Shown here: positions 52,478 through 63,500 of the stretch, piece by piece
How the letters are laid out: every line of letters starts with the position of its first letter
How positions within the stretch are numbered: the stretch's first letter is position 1
Origin: Streptomyces sp. NBC_00190
GTDB lineage: Bacteria; Actinomycetota; Actinomycetes; Streptomycetales; Streptomycetaceae
DNA length: 64,000 nucleotides
Assembly: GCF_036203305.1 (NCBI RefSeq)
Contig: NZ_CP108131.1
Span: forward strand, 8,432,001-8,496,000
Direction: 5' to 3'
Notes under the pieces: model-generated
What the model was told of the DNA's origin: nothing
What the model saw: the letters and a program-made list of their open reading frames with translations, nothing else
The model's database searches: none
Position numbers and translations under genes: made by a program

Positions 52478-52810
52478 CTACGTGGAGCGAGTCCGCTTCA
52501 CCTCGGCCTCCAACGTGTCTATCTGCTCGTTGAGGGCGATCAGCAGCCGGGCATGCGCGGTCGCGGCGGCGGCGTAGGTGGCGGCGACCGGGGCCGCGAC
52601 GAGCTGGGACTCGCGCAGCGCGGCCGCGATCGCCGCGGTCTTCTGGTCACGGTTACGGCGGCGGTGCCGGGCGAGAACGGCCGTGATCTGTGCCTTCGTC
52701 AGCTTCGCCGCCCGTTCGGGAGTGGGTGCCTTGATCAGCAGTTCCAGGGCGTCGGTGCTGGTCAACTCCAGGCTGGCGTATGCGGTGAGCGCGCTTCCGC
52801 GGAGTTGGCG
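52478..52810 (-). mobile_element. IS110-family transposase remnant
   Basis: The minus strand reads ALELLIKAPTPERAAKLTKA, QITAVLARHRRRNRDQKTAA, IAAALRESQLVAAPVAATYA and LIALNEQIDTLEAEVKR. This is the helical linker region of IS110 (DEDD/transposase-20) transposases. Neither the N-terminal DEDD domain nor the C-terminal transposase-20 part is present, and no ends were found. A fragment only. Confidence 0.7.
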
Positions 52811-52814
52811 TCCG

Positions 52815-53000
52815 GGCCGCCGCCGAGCATGCCGTGCCCGACGAAACCGGCGTGCGGCGGTTCGTGCCCCGAGCCGCCGCCGGACACCAGAGCGATCCGC
52901 CCGCCCCCGCGCGCGTCCCGGGGAGCCGCCCGGCAGCGACAGGCGGACACGGTTCGTGTACCACCACCGCATCGCCCGAGGCCCCTTGCTGTCGGAGCCG
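52815..53000 (-). pseudogene. dhaK: Fragment of dihydroxyacetone kinase subunit DhaK
   Basis: The minus strand reads [16 protein letters not shown] in one frame and then, one frame over, [20 protein letters not shown] and [11 protein letters not shown]. The block [21 protein letters not shown] is the signature near the N-terminus of DhaK, which phosphorylates dihydroxyacetone. Only about 60 codons remain, frameshifted and joined to the IS110 remnant. Confidence 0.65.
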
Positions 53001-53071
53001 CATCTTGATCTCCTGTTGTCGCTGTACGTGAACGTACGGTGTGAAGGCGTCCGGCCGGCCATGGGGGAACG

Positions 53072-54472
53072 ATGTCGAGTACCGCAGTTGTGATCGGAGC
53101 GAGCATGGCGGGCATGCTCGCTGCCGCGGCCCTGTCCAGGGTCGTCGACACGGTGACCGTGCTGGAGCGCGATGAGTTGCCGGACCGGCCTCAACCGCGA
53201 AGAGGCCTCCCCCAAGGCAGACACGCTCACATCCTCCTGCCGAGCGGCAGCGACGCGATCGAGGACCTGGTGCCCGGCGGAGGCATACGCAAGCGGCTGA
53301 TCGCCGCGGGGGCCCGCGAACTGGCACTCATCGGCGGCTTAGTGACGCTGGGTCCGCAGGGCTGGTACCGGCGCTGGCCGCAGGCCGGCTATCCCCTGCT
53401 GGTCTGCAGCCGGGATCTGATGGACTGGACCGTACGCGACGCCGTATCGGGCAGTGCCGCCGTCACCGTCCGCCACGCCCGGGCAGCCGGCTTGCTGGGG
53501 ACGGCCCAGCGGGTGACCGGCGTGCGCGCGGTCATCGACGGACGCGAGGAAGATCTCGTCGCGGACCTCGTCGTCGACGCGAGCGGACGCGGATCACGCA
53601 TCGAGCACTGGCTCGCCGGTCTCGGCATTTCCGGTGTGCCCAAGGACGAGGTCGACTCCGGACTCGTCTATGCCAGCCGCCTCTACCGGATTCCACCGGG
53701 AGCCGACGCCTTCCCGCTGACGCAGGTCACCGCCGACCCCGCGGCCTCCCGGCCCGGCCGGTCCGGGCTCCTCCTCCCGGTGGAGGACGGGCGGTGGCTG
53801 GTCAGCCTGGGCGGCACTCGCGGCGGCCAGCCGACCGCCGACCCCGATGACTTCGTACGCTTCGCACTCGGACTGCGTCATCCCATCGTGGGCCAGCTGA
53901 TCGCCGGTGCCGAGCCGCTGAGTGAGGTGGTGCTCAACCGGAGCACGGGCAACGAACGTCGCTTCTTCGAAAGGGCCGCGGTCTGGCCCGAAGGGCTGGT
54001 GGCGCTCGGCGACGCCGTCGCCACCTACAACCCGGTGTACGGACAGGGCATGTCGGTGGCCGCCCTCGGTGCGCAGGCCTTCGGTCGGGAACTGGACAGG
54101 AGCGGCATCGCCGCGGCCGGACTGGCCCGTCGTGCGCAGCGGGCGGTCGGGAAGGTGGTGAACGCCGCCTGGACCATGTCCGTGAGCCAAGACCAGTGGT
54201 TCCCCGGTGTGCGCGGGAAGACGCCCACGGTCGCGGACCGGCTCCTGGCGGGCTACACGGGGCGCATGACACGGGTGGCCACCACCTCGTACCGGGTGTC
54301 CGCTGCCATGTGCGAGGTCACCACCCTCCAGGCGAACACCCTCCGGCTGTTGCGGCCCTCCCTGCTGTTCGCGACGCTCACCGGTCCCGTCCTTCCGCCT
54401 CTGTCAGGACCGCCGCTGACCGGGGAAGAACGAGCGGTCCTCGATCTCCTCAGGGCCGGTGAGCGCCGGTGA
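53072..54472 (+). CDS. FAD-dependent monooxygenase/epoxidase-like oxidoreductase
   Basis: 466 residues from ATG 53072. The FAD-binding Rossmann start is [20 protein letters not shown] then [14 protein letters not shown] with the ribose-binding Glu. [20 protein letters not shown] is the block seen in a family that includes the polyether epoxidases MonCI and Lsd18 and other actinobacterial FAD monooxygenases. [20 protein letters not shown] and [20 protein letters not shown] then [10 protein letters not shown] are the DG and GD motifs. It could be a tailoring oxygenase for the PKS product 3 kb downstream, but the genes between are of another type. Its end overlaps the next, convergent gene by 23 bp. 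Confidence 0.82.
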   Translation: MSSTAVVIGASMAGMLAAAALSRVVDTVTVLERDELPDRPQPRRGLPQGRHAHILLPSGSDAIEDLVPGGGIRKRLIAAGARELALIGGLVTLGPQGWYRRWPQAGYPLLVCSRDLMDWTVRDAVSGSAAVTVRHARAAGLLGTAQRVTGVRAVIDGREEDLVADLVVDASGRGSRIEHWLAGLGISGVPKDEVDSGLVYASRLYRIPPGADAFPLTQVTADPAASRPGRSGLLLPVEDGRWLVSLGGTRGGQPTADPDDFVRFALGLRHPIVGQLIAGAEPLSEVVLNRSTGNERRFFERAAVWPEGLVALGDAVATYNPVYGQGMSVAALGAQAFGRELDRSGIAAAGLARRAQRAVGKVVNAAWTMSVSQDQWFPGVRGKTPTVADRLLAGYTGRMTRVATTSYRVSAAMCEVTTLQANTLRLLRPSLLFATLTGPVLPPLSGPPLTGEERAVLDLLRAGERR

Positions 54473-55646
54473 GACCGTCGGTCTCGGTGCGGGCCCGGCG
54501 GCGGGCGTCCCGGACGATCGGAGACCGAAGGGCCCGCGAGATCCGGGCCAGGTCGCTGGTGACGACAGCGCGTTCGCCCGAGCTGGAGGGCGGTACCTCG
54601 GACTGAGCTGATCTGCTGGCCATGGCGCGGCGCTCCACAGCAGCGATGATCACGGCGGCGTCCGCGATGGCGGCCGCCTCGATGCCGGTGGCGCCTCGTG
54701 CCAAGGCCGCTGAACGGGCGTCGTGTTGGACCGTGACGTCGAAGTGGGGCACGCACGTCACGAGTCGGTCACCGATGTAGGTGTGCCGCTGGGTCAGCCG
54801 CAGGCGCGGAGCGGGACGCCAGCGGGACAGCGCCACCGGGATGGGGTTGGCCGTGCTCCGGACGGGGGCCACGGCGCGGGCCAGCGGAGCGAGCCGCCAG
54901 TAGCGGATGGCATCCTCACCGTGGTGCCCCACCAGCGGAAGGAGGAATCCCATCGACACCAGGACGGCGCTGGGGGCGGTCACCCCGCGGGCGATCTCGA
55001 TGAGGACGCCCCAGTCGTGGCCCATCCAGCGGGCGACGACGGCACCCGCCACGGCGGGGTCGTAGACGCCGTAGTGCAGCAGGTAACCGGTCGAGAGGAC
55101 GCGCAGCCCGACCCGGAGCGTTCCGTGCACGTCATGGGACCAGCGCCAGCACAGGCGGCTGGCGGTCAGTGACGCGAGGGCATGGGCGACCACGTAGAGG
55201 ACGATCATCTCGCGGATGAACGGGGTGGTCGCGTAGTAGGTATCGAAGTCGGTGCGTCGCTCGACAGGGGTGTCACCGAGCACGAACAGGACGGCGATCA
55301 CGGCGCAGATGGTGCCGTAGACGGCGATCGTGATGCGCGACAACCGCCGGGTCTGAGCCACGTCGGGCCCGCGCCAGTTGAGCACCAGCACGATGGACGA
55401 GCCGGAGCAGGCAGTGAGCAGGATGTAGATGAGCGGTACCGCGACGTTGGTGACGCCCGTGAGACGACGGAGTGCGACGACCGCACCCTCGGCGCTGAGA
55501 ACGAGAACGCCTCCGCCGACGAGGAGCAGGGCACAGATCGAGAAGAGCAGCCAGTCCCGGCCGCGGGCACGCAGCAGTGCCGGCATTTTGAGCAGGCATG
55601 CCAACAGCAGCAGTCCGCCGGAGAGGTAGAAGGCGATGTCACTCAT
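54450..55646 (-). CDS. MAB_1171c-type multi-span membrane protein
   Basis: 398 residues from ATG 55646. Seven or eight hydrophobic helices in the first 250 residues: IAFYLSGGLLLLACLLKMPA, DWLLFSICALLLVGGGVLVL, VAVPLIYILLTACSGSSIVL, ITIAVYGTICAVIAVLFVLG, REMIVLYVVAHALASLTASR, TAPSAVLVSMGFLLPLVG. The C-terminal 150 residues are cytoplasmic, with RLTQRHTYIGDRLVTCVPHF. This matches the actinobacterial MAB_1171c/DUF6545-type proteins called putative transporters. In Streptomyces these genes commonly stand next to an HEXXH protein and an HTH regulator, as here. The function is unknown. Confidence 0.78.
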   Translation of the reverse strand: MSDIAFYLSGGLLLLACLLKMPALLRARGRDWLLFSICALLLVGGGVLVLSAEGAVVALRRLTGVTNVAVPLIYILLTACSGSSIVLVLNWRGPDVAQTRRLSRITIAVYGTICAVIAVLFVLGDTPVERRTDFDTYYATTPFIREMIVLYVVAHALASLTASRLCWRWSHDVHGTLRVGLRVLSTGYLLHYGVYDPAVAGAVVARWMGHDWGVLIEIARGVTAPSAVLVSMGFLLPLVGHHGEDAIRYWRLAPLARAVAPVRSTANPIPVALSRWRPAPRLRLTQRHTYIGDRLVTCVPHFDVTVQHDARSAALARGATGIEAAAIADAAVIIAAVERRAMASRSAQSEVPPSSSGERAVVTSDLARISRALRSPIVRDARRRARTETDGLTGAHRP

Positions 55647-55684
55647 CGGGCGTGCACGGCCCCCCGGCAGTAGGTCCGTCCACG

Positions 55685-56308
55685 TCAGGTCCGGGGCCCC
55701 TGACGGAGCGACCGCTCGATCCGCCAGGTGACCTGGAGGGGGTCCCGGCGCCGCAGGGTGCGGAGGAAGGAGCGCATCTCGGTCGCGAATTCCAGCCCGA
55801 AGCGTTCTGCTTCCTCTTCCACTGCGGCCTCGAAGTCCGTGCGGGCCGCGTACGCGAGATCGCTGTGCGCCATGTCGCCCAGCCGCTCGTCCGGAGAGGC
55901 GAGGAGCAGGGCGATGACGTGCTCCACCGCGTCCAAGCGAGTGCTGTGGCCGCGTGCCGCGGCGGGACCCGCCTGTGTGTGCGCGACGCAGTGCCCTTCC
56001 ATCATGTGCCAGATCTCATGTCCCAGGATCACGAGTTCGTGCTCGGCGCTCGCCGCGTCCTCGCGGACGGCAAGGATGTCGAGGTCCTGCCTGTCCAGCC
56101 ACAGGCCGCTGGCCGTGTTGGGGGGGAAGGCGGCTCTTTTCAGGATCACCGGGCGTCCGCGTCTGACACTGAGCACGCGACCGAGGGCGTCGAAGATCTC
56201 TTCGCGGTCGTCAGCGGTCACCATCTGCGCCACGTTGGTGACCAGTTGGACGCTCAACGCCTTCATCCGACGTTCCGCGTGCGCACGAAGTGTTCGCCTC
56301 GCTAACAC
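55685..56308 (-). CDS. ImmA/IrrE-like HEXXH protein with a TTA codon
   Basis: 207 residues from GTG 56306-56308, with AGGAG six bases upstream. The second codon is TTA, the codon read by the developmentally regulated bldA tRNA, so translation may await differentiation. The zinc-protease-like motif is VILGHEIWHMMEGHCVAHTQ (HEXXH), preceded by SGLWLDRQDLDILAV, as in ImmA/IrrE-type peptidases that cleave repressor partners. The C-terminal half is helical (AYAARTDFEAAVEEEAERFG). Between an HTH gene and a MAB_1171c-type gene on the same strand, it fits the known regulator/peptidase/membrane-protein set. The real target is unknown. Confidence 0.8.
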   Translation of the reverse strand: MLARRTLRAHAERRMKALSVQLVTNVAQMVTADDREEIFDALGRVLSVRRGRPVILKRAAFPPNTASGLWLDRQDLDILAVREDAASAEHELVILGHEIWHMMEGHCVAHTQAGPAAARGHSTRLDAVEHVIALLLASPDERLGDMAHSDLAYAARTDFEAAVEEEAERFGLEFATEMRSFLRTLRRRDPLQVTWRIERSLRQGPRT

Positions 56309-56495
56309 CGCAGCTCCTGTTCCTCTCCGGCGGCAGGGCCACGTGAGACGTGGTCTGATTCCTCTGGCCTGTGAGGGCGCGCTGCCGCCCGCCGGTCATG
56401 ATCACTAGTGCTCACTGCAGGACACACTAGTCACGTCGTCAACCCCGTAACCGCGGTGCGGCGTGAATGCGCCAGGCCGGGCGTCCGGGCCGGAA

Positions 56496-57128
56496 TCACC
56501 GGCCTCCCTGTCTCTCTTCGCGCACCTGCCGTTCCAGTGTGGAGATGAGGCCTTCGAGGAGCTTCCACTGTTCGGGCGGGAGGCCCGCGGCCGTACGCAG
56601 GGCGACGGTGCGAGGGCCGTAGCCCGCCTGCCCGGCGGCCGCGCGCAGCTCGGCGAGCAGGGGGCGGAGGGCGTCGTTGAGGGCGGTTGCCGGATCACGG
56701 CTCAGCCAGCCGTTGGGCTCCCCGAAGAAGTACGTCTCGATTCCGGCCTGCGTGTCCGCCCGCGGGCTGCTCGCATGACTCGCGTCCTGGGTGGTGTCCT
56801 GCGCGTTCTTCATCCGGTTGACGAGCCTGGACAGACTCGCCCGGGTGGCGCCGTAGGAGGCGGCGATGTCCTCGTAGGAGGGTTTGGTGCCGTCGGGTCG
56901 GCGTCGGCTCTCCCGCAGGAACTCCAGGCGGCGGACGATCCGCTCGCCGATTCTCTCGGGCTTCAGCTCTTGGTCGGCCAGCAGGTGAGCGACCACCTCC
57001 CGAGCCTCGCCGCTGTCGATCGACAGCTTGTCCAGATCGATCACCTCGTCGCGGCTCCTCTCGTCCCCGAGGAGGGCGTCGATCTCGCGCAGGGTCACGG
57101 CGAGGGCAAAGCGCGGCGATTCGTTCAC
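56496..57128 (-). CDS. HTH (XRE-like) regulator of the HEXXH/membrane protein set
   Basis: 210 residues from GTG 57126-57128, with GGAG about nine bases upstream (the frame is open to 57410). It begins VNESPRFALAVTLREIDALL. The helix-turn-helix is KPSYEDIAASYGATRASLSR then LVNRMKNA. The C-terminal part has QAGIETYFFGEPNGWLSRDP and GPRTVALRTAAGLPPEQWKL. It is typical of the regulator that precedes an HEXXH protein in Streptomyces. It may be cleaved or held by that protein. Transcribed away from the PKS gene; the shared 440-bp spacer contains promoters for both. Confidence 0.78.
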   Translation of the reverse strand: MNESPRFALAVTLREIDALLGDERSRDEVIDLDKLSIDSGEAREVVAHLLADQELKPERIGERIVRRLEFLRESRRRPDGTKPSYEDIAASYGATRASLSRLVNRMKNAQDTTQDASHASSPRADTQAGIETYFFGEPNGWLSRDPATALNDALRPLLAELRAAAGQAGYGPRTVALRTAAGLPPEQWKLLEGLISTLERQVREERQGGR

Positions 57129-57281
57129 CGGTCGGTCTCCTGATCTCTCACCGGCAGGGCCTCCTTGGAGCCAGGTGGGTAGCTGAGCTGACCCGAGTTG
57201 ACGTCCCAAGACGATAGCCGCTACGGGCGCCGCGTGACCAAGTCGCTGGGTACTGCAATGACCGTCCATGGATACAGAAGT

Positions 57282-57311
57282 TGACATCCCGCGTGGGTGG
57301 GTTGCAGGATC
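57282..57311 (+). promoter_or_regulatory. Candidate promoter for the PKS operon
   Basis: TTGACA at 57282-57287 and CAGGAT at 57306-57311 with an 18-bp spacer fit a HrdB-type promoter pointing at the PKS gene (57570), giving a leader of about 250 bases. Confidence 0.5.
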
Positions 57312-57569
57312 GTCACACGGTGCCGCGTGGCTGCGCGTCGTTCGGAGGCGGCTCCTGCCGGACCGTCGGACCGGATCGATGAGGCGGCCAAGGGAGCAGC
57401 GGCACCGCACGGTTCCGGCCGACGGGTACCAGGAGTCACGGCTGCGGTGCGAGAAGACACGGCTGTCGGCTGCGTCGTTCTGCCAGGGCTCGGAGACGCC
57501 TGGTGACCAGTCCTCCCTGGCGTCAAGGTCAAGCCGGCAGGTCTCTCTTTACCGAAGGGTGGTGCGGTT

Positions 57570-60500
57570 ATGGATACTGCTGACGATTTTCGTAACTGGT
57601 TGACGGAAAGAATCGGGGAGCGGCTGGGGGTCTCGGCTCATGCGGTCGATGTGGACACCCAATTTCGCGACCTCGGTATCGATTCCGTCGGAATGACCGC
57701 TCTTACCGCCGAGTTAGCCACGCGCCTGGGGCGACCCCTCTCTCCGACCGTCGCATGGCATTTTCCGACCGTGTCCCGTCTCGCCGCGAACCTCGCCGCG
57801 GCGCCGGCGCCCGATCGTGGTGCGGCGCGGGGCGAGACCCGTGGTACCGCGATGCACGACGAGCCCATCGCCGTCATCGGGCTCGCCTGCAGGTTTCCCG
57901 GCGCGCCGAACGCCGAGGAGTACTGGAACCTCCTCCGGTCCGGGGCCGACGCCGTCACCGGCATACCGGCCGACCGATGGGATGGCGACGCGCTGTACGA
58001 CCCTGATCCGTCGACACCCGGGAGGATGAGCACGCGCCGGGGCGGGTTCATCCGCGACGTGGACCAGTTCGACCCTCAGTTCTTCGGTATCTCACCGCGT
58101 GAGGCCGTCCAGATGGACCCTCAGCAGCGGCTCGCGCTGGAGCTCACCTGGAGCGCCCTGCAGGACTCCGGCATACCGCCCGCCTCGCTGCGCGACAGCA
58201 GCGCGGGTGTGTTCCTCGGGACCCTGTGGAGCGACTACGCCAGGCTCGCCGGACGCGACCTCGCGGGGATCGGTCAGCACTCGGCCACCGGCCAGGAACC
58301 CAGCATCATCCCGGCCCGCGTCTCCTACACCCTTGGCCTCCAAGGCCCGAGCATCGGCGTCAACACGGCCTGCTCGTCGTCCCTGGTCGCCGTACATCTG
58401 GCCTGCCAGAGCCTGCGCGCCGGCGAAAGCACGCTCGCTCTCGCCGGGGGCGTCAACCTCGTGCTCGCTCCGGAGAGCAGCACCGCGATGACGAAGCTCG
58501 GGGCCATGAGTCCTGACGGGCGCTCCAAGGCATTCGATGCCGCCGCGGACGGATACGTGCGCGGTGAGGGAGCCGGACTGGTGGTCCTCAAACCGCTGTC
58601 CGCAGCACTGGCCGACGGGGACCGGATCCACTGCGTGATCCGCGGCAGTGCGGTCAACAACGACGGCGCCAGCAACGGGCTCACCGCGCCCAGCCCGTCG
58701 GCGCAGGTGAACATGCTGCGTACGGCGTACACGCGAGCCGGTGTCGACGTACACGACGTCCAGTACGTAGAAGCCCATGGAACCGGAACCCGACTGGGCG
58801 ACCCCATCGAGGCGCATGCGCTCGGCACGGTGCTCGGTGCCGGCCGCCCGGCGCAATCGCCGCTGCTGATCGGATCGGTCAAGACCAACATCGGCCATCT
58901 CGAGGCAGCCGCCGGAATCGCCGGGCTGATCAAGGTTGCGCTGGCGATCCGCCACCGTGTCATCCCCCCGACCCTGCACCACCACGAACCCAACCCCGAC
59001 ATCCCCCTCGACGAGTTGCGCCTCAGCGTTCCGACCGTCCCGACCGTCTGGCCGGCCGAGGACCGCGCCCTGCTCGCCGGAGTCAGTTCCTTCGGGTTCG
59101 GCGGCACCAACTGCCACGTCGTCCTCGAGGGTCCGCCCACCAGGCCCGTGCAGATCCTGCCGCTGTCGGCCCCTACACCGGAGGCTCTGCGGGAGGCCGC
59201 CGCGGCGATGGCCGACGCGCTGGCAGAGGCCGGCCCGCAGTCCGTGGCGGACTGGTGCGGGACCGCGGCACTACGGCTCGGCGGACACCCCTACCGGACG
59301 GCAACGACCGTCCGGACCCAGGGCGAACTGCGCACCGCACTGGAACGCATGGCGGGTGAGGGCGCCCCGCACCCTCCGGCTGATCAGCCGCCCCGGCTGG
59401 CCTTCGTGTTCTCCGGTCAGGGCTCGCAGTGGTGCGCGATGGGCCGGGAACTGCTGCACGGCGAAGCCGTGTTCCGCGAGGCACTGCTCCGGTGCGACCA
59501 CCTGATACACGAGCGCACCGGCATATCGGTGGTGGCAGAGATATGCCGCGAGGCCGACGAGTCCCGCCTGGACGGGACGGAGGTGATGCAACCGGCAGTC
59601 TTCGCGGTGCAGGTCGCCCTCGCCGAGCTGTGGCGCTCCTGGGGCATCGAGCCGGACGCCGTGGTGGGGCACAGTCTGGGCGAAGTCGCGGCAGCCCATG
59701 TCGCGGGTGTACTCCGGCTGGAGGACGCGGTGAGCATCGTCTGCCACCGCAGCCGGCTGATGTCACGGATCGACGGGCTCGGCTCGGTCGCGGTGGTGGA
59801 CCTCCCGTTCGCGGAGGCCCAGGAGCTGGCCGCGGCCCACCCGGGCGGCATCTCCGCGGCAGGTTCCAACAGTCCCGGCACGTCGGTCCTCTCGGGTGAC
59901 GTGGCGGCGCTCGACGCGTGCCTGACGGAGCTGGGCCGCCGGGGCGTCGGCTGCCGGCGAGTGAACATGAGCGTGGCCGCCCACAGCGCGCAGTGCGACG
60001 CCCTCCTGCCCGAACTGCGGGAGGCCCTGACCGGGATCCGGCCGATGCGGGCTCGGGTTCCCCTCATGTCATCGTTGACGGGCGACTTCGTCACGCACAG
60101 GGACCTCGGCCCGTCCTACTGGGAGCGCAACCTGCGTGACGCGGTCCTGTTCGCCCCCGCGGTCGAGCGGTTGCTGGACGCCGGGTACGACACCTTCCTC
60201 GAGGTCAGCCCGCACCCCGTGCTGACGAACTCCGTGGACCTGACCGCTCGGCACCATGGCGTGCCGGCCCGTTCGATGCCTTCCCTGCGCCGCGGTGCGG
60301 ACGCCCGAGAGGTCATGCTGGACACCCTCGGAGAGCTGTACCGTTCCGGCCGCGACGTGACCTGGCGACCGGTGTTCCCCGCCGACCTGCGCCTGGTCGC
60401 GCTTCCGCAGGCGGCGGCCGGACCCGCAGGCGACCCGCCGGAGGACCACCGGGTCCGGACCCTTCCGCTGTCCGCGCACTCGCAGGCCGCGCTGCGCGAT

Positions 60501-63500
60501 CTGGCACGCAGCACGGAAGCCCGGCTCGCCGGGCCGGAGCACGTGGACCTCCACGACCTGTGTCATTCCGCGGCGCGCACAGGCGACCGCCACGACCACC
60601 GGCTGGCCGCGGTGTTCACATCGCGTGAACAGCTCCGTCACCAGCTCGCGGGATATGCCGCGGACCGCCGGCCGCCGGGTGTCGCGACCGGACGTGCCGT
60701 GCGCCGGACGAAGGGCCCTGTGTTCCTGTTCTCCGGTCAGGGGACCCAGACCGCCCGGATGGGCTGCGAACTGCTCGCAGGCGAGGCCGTCTTCCGGGAC
60801 GTGCTGGAGCGGTGCGACCAGTGGCTGGCCGAGCACGCGGGCTGGTCGCTCATCGACGAGCTCGAGGCGGCCGAGGAGTCGTCGAGGATCAACGAGACGG
60901 AGATCACCCAGCCCGCCCTGCTCGCGGTGCAGGTCGGTCTGGCCGAGCTCTGGCGGTCCTGGGGCGTCGTACCCGCCACGGTGGTGGGGCACAGCGCCGG
61001 CGAGATCGCTGCCGCCCACTGCGCGGGCGTCCTCAGCCTGGAGGACGCGATGCTGGTCGCCCTGCACAGGGGACGGGTGTTGCAGCGGGCCACCGGGCGG
61101 GGCCGGATGGCCGCAGTGGGCCTGGGCGCGGCGCAGGCCGCGAAGCTGGTGGCGGGCCGAAAGGGCCAGGTGTCCGTCGCCGCCGTCAACGGCCCGCGCA
61201 CCACCCTCCTGTCAGGCGAGACCGAGGCCCTGCGGGAACTGCTCGATGACCTCGACCCCGCCGTCTTCCGAAAGATGCTGCGCGTCGGCTATCCCTCGCA
61301 CAGCCCGCAGATGCGCGTCTACGAGAGGGAACTGGGGGAACTGCTGGCGAACGTCCGGCCGGGCCCGGGAGATGTTCCAATCTTCTCCACCATCGAAGGG
61401 GCCCTGTGCCCGGGCACGTTCTTCGACGCGTCCTACTGGGTCCGTACGATCAGCGAACCCGTGCGGTTCTCCGAGGCTGCCGAGGCGCTCATCGCGGACG
61501 GCAGCCGGTCGTTCGTGGAGATCGGGCCGGAAGCCGTCCTCCTGGCCCCGCTGTCCCAGCACCTCGAGCAGAACGGCGTCGAAGGTGTCCTCGTCCCGTC
61601 GCTACGCCGCGACGCCGGGGAACGCGAAAGCCTCCAGGAATCGGCCGGCGCCCTGTACGCCGCCGGCCACCCGGTCGACTGGACCGCGGTGCAGAGCCGT
61701 CCGGGGCGGTTGGTCGCCACCCCTGAGTACCCCTGGCAACGCGAGCGGTACTGGATCACCCCCGCCCCGCTGGCCGGGCAGGAACCCGCCGTCGGGAGGG
61801 TGGCGGACCTTCTGGAGCGCTCGGACGTCGACCGGCTGATCGACGAGATCGCCGCCGACGGCGATCTGTCCGAGGAGGAGACCCGGCTGCTGCCGAGGAT
61901 CCTTCGCCGGCTCACAGCCGACCGCCCGGCCCCCGGACCACCCGAAGACGCGGGTGAGTGGCTGCACCGGACGGTCTGGCGTGACCAACCGCTGCGGTCC
62001 GGCGGGCGGACCGAAGGCCCCGGAACCTGGATCGTCCTCACCGACGGCGTCGACGACCCGCTCGCGTGGTCCGTGCGCAACGCCCTGCATGACGCCGGCG
62101 AGGAGTGCGCCCTCATCGCGGTCGGTACGACGACCGACGACGAGCTGTCCGCCGAGCTGCACCGCGCCATGAGGGCAACGGCTCACCCGTGCCGTGGAGT
62201 GCTCCGGATCGCCCCGGCCACGGTGGCCGGGAATCCCGGTGCCCTGACTGCGCAGTCCCTCGAAGGCTGTCTCCGGCCGGCGCTGACGGTCATCCGGCAG
62301 CTCGCCTCCTGGCAGGGGCCGTCCGCACCGCGCCTGTGGATCGCCACGACCGGTGCCCAGGCGGTGAGCGGGAAGCCTGCCGAGGATGCCGTTGCGCACA
62401 GCGCCCTCTGGGGCTTCGGTCGCGTGGCGGCGCTCGAGCATCCCGAGGTCTGGGGCGGTCTCCTCGACCTCGACCCGGATGCGGGAGCCCCGGACGACCG
62501 GGCGGGGATGCTGGTCGCGGAACTCCTCGACGGAGACGGCGAGGACCAGGTGGCGTTCCGGGGCGGGCGCCGCCACGTGGCGCGGCTGGCGCTCGCCGAC
62601 GAGGTGATCAAGCCCGCCGGTGAGGACCTGATCCGCCCGGATGCGAGCTACCTGATCACTGGAGGGCTGGGCGGACTGGGTCTCACGGTCGCCCAGTGGC
62701 TGGTTGCCGCCGGCGCCCGCCACCTGGTGCTGCTGGGCCGTCGCCCGGCCGACGCGGACGCCCGCAAGACGCTCGCGCGACTGACGGCGGCGGGTGCCTC
62801 GGTGCACGTCCTGCAGGCCGATGTCACCGAGGCCGCCGAAGTGCGGGCCGTACTGAACCGTTTCGGGCGCGAGCTGCCCGGTCTGCGCGGCGTCATCCAC
62901 GCGGCGGGCGTCCTCGACGACGGGACCCTGCTGCACCAGGACTGGGACCGGTTCGCGGGGGTTCTGGCCCCGAAGGTGCTGGGCGCGCATCACCTGGACG
63001 TGCTCACCCGGGAGCTTCCGCTCGACTTCTTCGTGCTCTTCTCGTCCTTCGTCGCGGTCCTCGGATCTCCCGGGCAGGGCGGCTACGCGGCGGCCAACGC
63101 CGCCCTCGACAGCCTGGCCCACCGGCGCAGGTCGCTGGGGCTGCCCGCCCTGAGCGTGAACTGGGGGCCGTGGGACGGCGTCGGAATGACGGCGGGCTCG
63201 GCGGCCGCGGCGCGGTTCCGGTGGAGCGAGCGCGGCGCCCGGACCATCGGCCGAGAAGCCGGCACGCGCCTGTTCGACCGGGTCCTGGCCTGCTCCTCAC
63301 CCCAGATCGGTGTGTTCTCGGTCGACTGGGAGGCGTACCGCGCATGGCTCCCTGCCGGGGCGCGGCGCGAACTGCTGGCCCTGGTCCATGACGAGGCCGG
63401 CAGCGGCACCGCGGCTGACGACCGGGATGCCCGGCTGTCGCTGCCCGCCCGGCTGGCGTCGCTGGATCCGGTCGACCGGCTGGAGCATCTCGTGACGCAC

